Shown: one piece after another, positions 61,375 through 64,000 of the stretch
Layout: each line of letters begins with the position of its first letter
How positions within the stretch are numbered: the stretch's first letter is position 1
Origin: Clavelina lepadiformis
Lineage: Eukaryota; Chordata; Ascidiacea; Aplousobranchia; Clavelinidae
Direction of reading: 5' to 3'
Assembly (NCBI RefSeq): GCF_947623445.1
Contig: NC_135246.1
Span: 19,712,288-19,776,287, forward strand
DNA length: 64,000 nt
Program-made: the position numbers and the translations under genes
Notes under the pieces: model-generated
What the model was told of the DNA's origin: nothing
Databases searched by the model: none
The model's input: only the letters and a program-made list of their open reading frames with translations

Positions 61375-61999
61375 TTAACAAGTCAGATAATCCAAACGTA
61401 AGACGATGCCACGATTAAAGGTGACGACAATAAGTCTGAAGTATTTAGCTTTAATTGGGTTCGGGAATATATTCTGCACGTGAGTGTCGCTATCAGTGTT
61501 GCCCTGAAAAATCTATAAAAACAAACAAAATCGAAATAAACAGAGCTGTGTATCCTGAAATAAACACAAATTAACTTTTATTGAGCTTTGTCACGAATAT
61601 TCAACTAACCATGTCGTTTCCATCGACATCTTGTATCACTTGCAGCTGATTGGTTGAATTTCCAAATGATATCTTGAAGCTTGTCACCCACAAACCCGCA
61701 GCTCCCTGGGTGACTACACCTGTCACTGTGGTCGGAGTTCTCAAGTCAACCTGAAGCCACTCTCCTGGCGTCCCTGCATGAAAATATTACGTCATTATAT
61801 CTTGGCAGCATTGATAGAATTCTTAAAGGCGAGACGCATTACTTACAATATTTTGATGGATGAGGAAGCCAATATCTTCCTGACTCTCCATCCAATCTTC
61901 CTTCATGAGGAGCATAATTAGAATGAGGGTGGATCGACGACGCGGTCATTTCGTCATCTCGCACTTTCCCACTTTTCACACCAGCCAAGCATAATTCCT
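61375..61999 (-). CDS. F5/8C set B3: intact discoidin exon set, upstream part beyond window
   Basis: Exons 61999-61847, 61773-61610, 61512-61375. Same coding content as sets B1 and B2. Any collagen exon it could join lies past position 64000. Confidence 0.6.
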
Positions 62000-63160
62000 C
62001 TGTAAAATATAAATATCAAGTTGTTGAAATATTCTTAAATGTGGGGAATTCCCAAAAAAAGTTCTTCTGAGCGACCTGCGGGGAGTTACCATAATCTCAT
62101 AAAAATCATATTCAGCAGCAGACGATGATAACTCTCTGTTCAACAGCAAATAACATGGTGTTATTTTAAATGGTTTTGGAAGTATTTGAGATGCCAATTC
62201 AAAAAGTATTTCATTTTGTTATCGTTGTTTTCCTAATTTTACATTGGGACCATCTCACAAAAACAACAAAATTTTGAGAACAAATGGTGAATTTCTATTG
62301 GATGGTGTTTACCAGACGACATAACCAATTTAGAGCTTTCATTTAAACCTTAATACTTCTATAACCAGTTAACGAAACGATTCCAATTTTAACAAGCGTA
62401 GGACGATTTAGCCAGGCCCTGTCCAGACTTCCGTTGAAACTCGATTTTAATTACGCCTCCAAGTGGCAAGTTATTAAGTAACAAATTTATGTTAAATTGG
62501 GCTACAGATAGTAGGCGCTGTGTTAGATCTTTGATCAAAAAGAAGCTAGTGACCGACAGAGAAATTCTTCCCACTTCCAACGATATTAACGTTGTTGAAA
62601 TTGATAAAGCCAGTGTAATTTCAGTTGCGAACTACTGCACTTGGGGCAGAAATGCATTGATTTAAATAGGGTCAAAAGTCGTTTACGCGACCTCAAAGTA
62701 CTCTTTGCATAGACAACTTATTGTATTTTCTCGTTATTGCATTATCTTTTTATTTGGAACGACAACTTAGGAGGGCTCTCCCCGGCGATTGGCGAGTAAC
62801 GACCCGCTAGCGACTGCAACTAAGACTGGTAACACGAACAATTAAGAATCACTTTCAATTGTCGCTCGATTAACGAACTTTGTACTTATTTTGTGGTGTA
62901 AGTCGGCCAACACTGACTTAGTTGTAACTGGTCCGATGAGGACTCATCGAGAACTTATCTACTTACAACAACAAAAACTAAACTGTCGAGCAAATGTCAA
63001 TACTAGTTAATACAAATGTTATATTGTAGAAAGATTTTGGACAATGATTTGTGCGCCAAATTGTGCTCCACGTGAAAAGTGCCGAGTACCGGTGTAACGA
63101 TTATTTTCTCGTTCATATAGCCAGGCTTAATTTCACATTTACGGTGAACCGCGACACCTT

Positions 63161-63324
63161 TAACTGTGAGTAACTGTGAGTAACTGTGAGTAACTGTGAG
63201 TAACTGTGAGTAACTGTGAGTAACTGTGAGTAACTGTGAGTAACTGTGAGTAACTGTGAGTAACTGTGAGTAACTGTGAGTAACTGTGAGTAACTGTGAG
63301 TAACTGTGAGTAACTGTGAGTAAC
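63161..63324. repeat. Expanded 10-bp minisatellite, 16 copies (unit 3)
   Basis: Sixteen perfect TAACTGTGAG copies (63161-63320) followed by a partial TAAC, against three at the same place in units 1 and 2. The extra thirteen copies account for the 130-bp shift in spacing after this point. The long minus-strand frame here is a by-product of the repeat. Confidence 0.95.
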
Positions 63325-64000
63325 CTTCAACTATGAGACTTTGTAGCGTTATCACGCTAATGAAACAAACCGATGATCTTCGAAAAGCCACATTTAATTG
63401 GTCTCAGCCAGACGCCGACTCAGACTAAAAAAACTCTAAAAAGCGCACAATATTTATATAGAATAAGGGTGCCAAATCATGTGATTAAAATAGTTAACAA
63501 ACGCGTAGGTGCTGATTGGTAAAAAATGCTTCAAGCAAAAACACGGTGATAAGTAACGACACAACATGTGAGGAACAAAGTCCGTAACACCGGGACTGAC
63601 CGAAATTTCTTGACAAAAAATAATTCGGTTCTATTTTCGAAAGTACCGACGGTATCGGTAAGTATCGGTAACGCGATAGTACCGCGGTACAGTAATTCGG
63701 TACTATACTAGCCGCGGTACTGCCTTGGTAGGTTGGAAAACTTGCTACAAATCAATGAAAATAAATTTTTAATAAAGATAATAATGGTTGGTATCGTCCA
63801 ATCATACGCTCAAGGCTGATTGACTTATCTTGTAACAACCACGCCAACCTGCAAGCTACAGTAAGAGTTAGTGCTTTTCTAAGCGCAAAGTTAAGTTGAT
63901 TCTAATTCACTTTTCACTTCATCTTCAAAGTGAGAAGCTTTCACTGCACTCAGTTGTAAACCTGCTTCATGAAAGCTCGGTCACAATTTGCTGATCACTT

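Larger units (their letters stand above)
58447..64000. repeat. 10.53-kb tandem unit 3 (cut by window end)
   Basis: Left half of a third unit, including the spacer, set C3, set B3 and the minisatellite spacer. It continues past the window, so the true number of units is unknown. Confidence 0.9.

Noticed and set aside
63161-63324. CRISPR-like direct repeats
   Set aside because: The repeats are contiguous without spacers, and the genome is eukaryotic.
63113-63391. 92-codon minus-strand frame with a repeated SYSQLLTVTH pattern
   Set aside because: It is the translation of the 10-bp minisatellite; it is absent from units 1 and 2 and has no gene context.

Overview
The window is eukaryotic, intron-rich, AT-rich animal DNA with short introns (often 70-500 bp), GT-AG splice sites and orthologue-like genes (PYROXD2, an R7-class RGS protein, a mitochondrial SSB-like protein). 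It also carries many small hAT-type MITEs and decayed LINE tails. The compactness and gene content suit an invertebrate chordate such as an ascidian tunicate. That is an inference from style; no species marker is present.

Layout. (1) 1-13.8 kb, + strand: the 3' part of a very large gene of at least 42 exons encoding an SR/RGG-rich nuclear protein of more than 2,000 residues with no globular domain I recognise. (2) 13.8-17.1 kb: a single-exon mitochondrial SSB-like gene, followed by a decayed tandem copy of itself. The same small duplication carries the first exon of the next gene, and the two copies have decayed reciprocally. (3) 17.0-21.7 kb, + strand: a complete 14-exon PYROXD2 gene (583 aa) with a 229-bp hAT MITE in intron 8. 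(4) 23.4-24.4 kb, - strand: a 3-exon claudin/PMP22-like four-TM protein, convergent with PYROXD2; a 316-bp tandem duplication lies between them. (5) 26.5-30.4 kb, - strand: a complete 13-exon R7-family RGS gene (DEP-DHEX-GGL-RGS, 512 aa). (6) 32-64 kb, - strand: a tandem array of short secreted lectin-like genes, each with a signal peptide, about ten collagen Gly-X-Y triplets, a short coiled coil and one F5/8 type C (discoidin) domain.

The array is the most unusual part. Gene F1 (33.3-35.9 kb) is an older, diverged paralogue. To its right lies a 10.53-kb unit repeated at least 2.5 times (37,386-47,915; 47,916-58,446; 58,447-end), the second and third copies being almost identical. Each complete unit holds one full collagen-F5/8C gene (F2 or F3) and, downstream of it in the transcription direction, two further F5/8C exon sets without a collagen exon. 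Set B is intact and splice-phase compatible with the collagen exon; set C is broken. The domain framework is nearly invariant, while the differences fall in the loops that bind ligand in factor V/VIII discoidin domains (spikes 1 and 3). The unit boundary coincides with the right end of a hAT MITE that has the same 8-bp target duplication in every copy, which suggests the array grew by unequal crossing-over between MITE copies. Expression, alternative use of the cassettes and true copy number cannot be judged from sequence alone, and an assembly duplication must be excluded for units 2 and 3.
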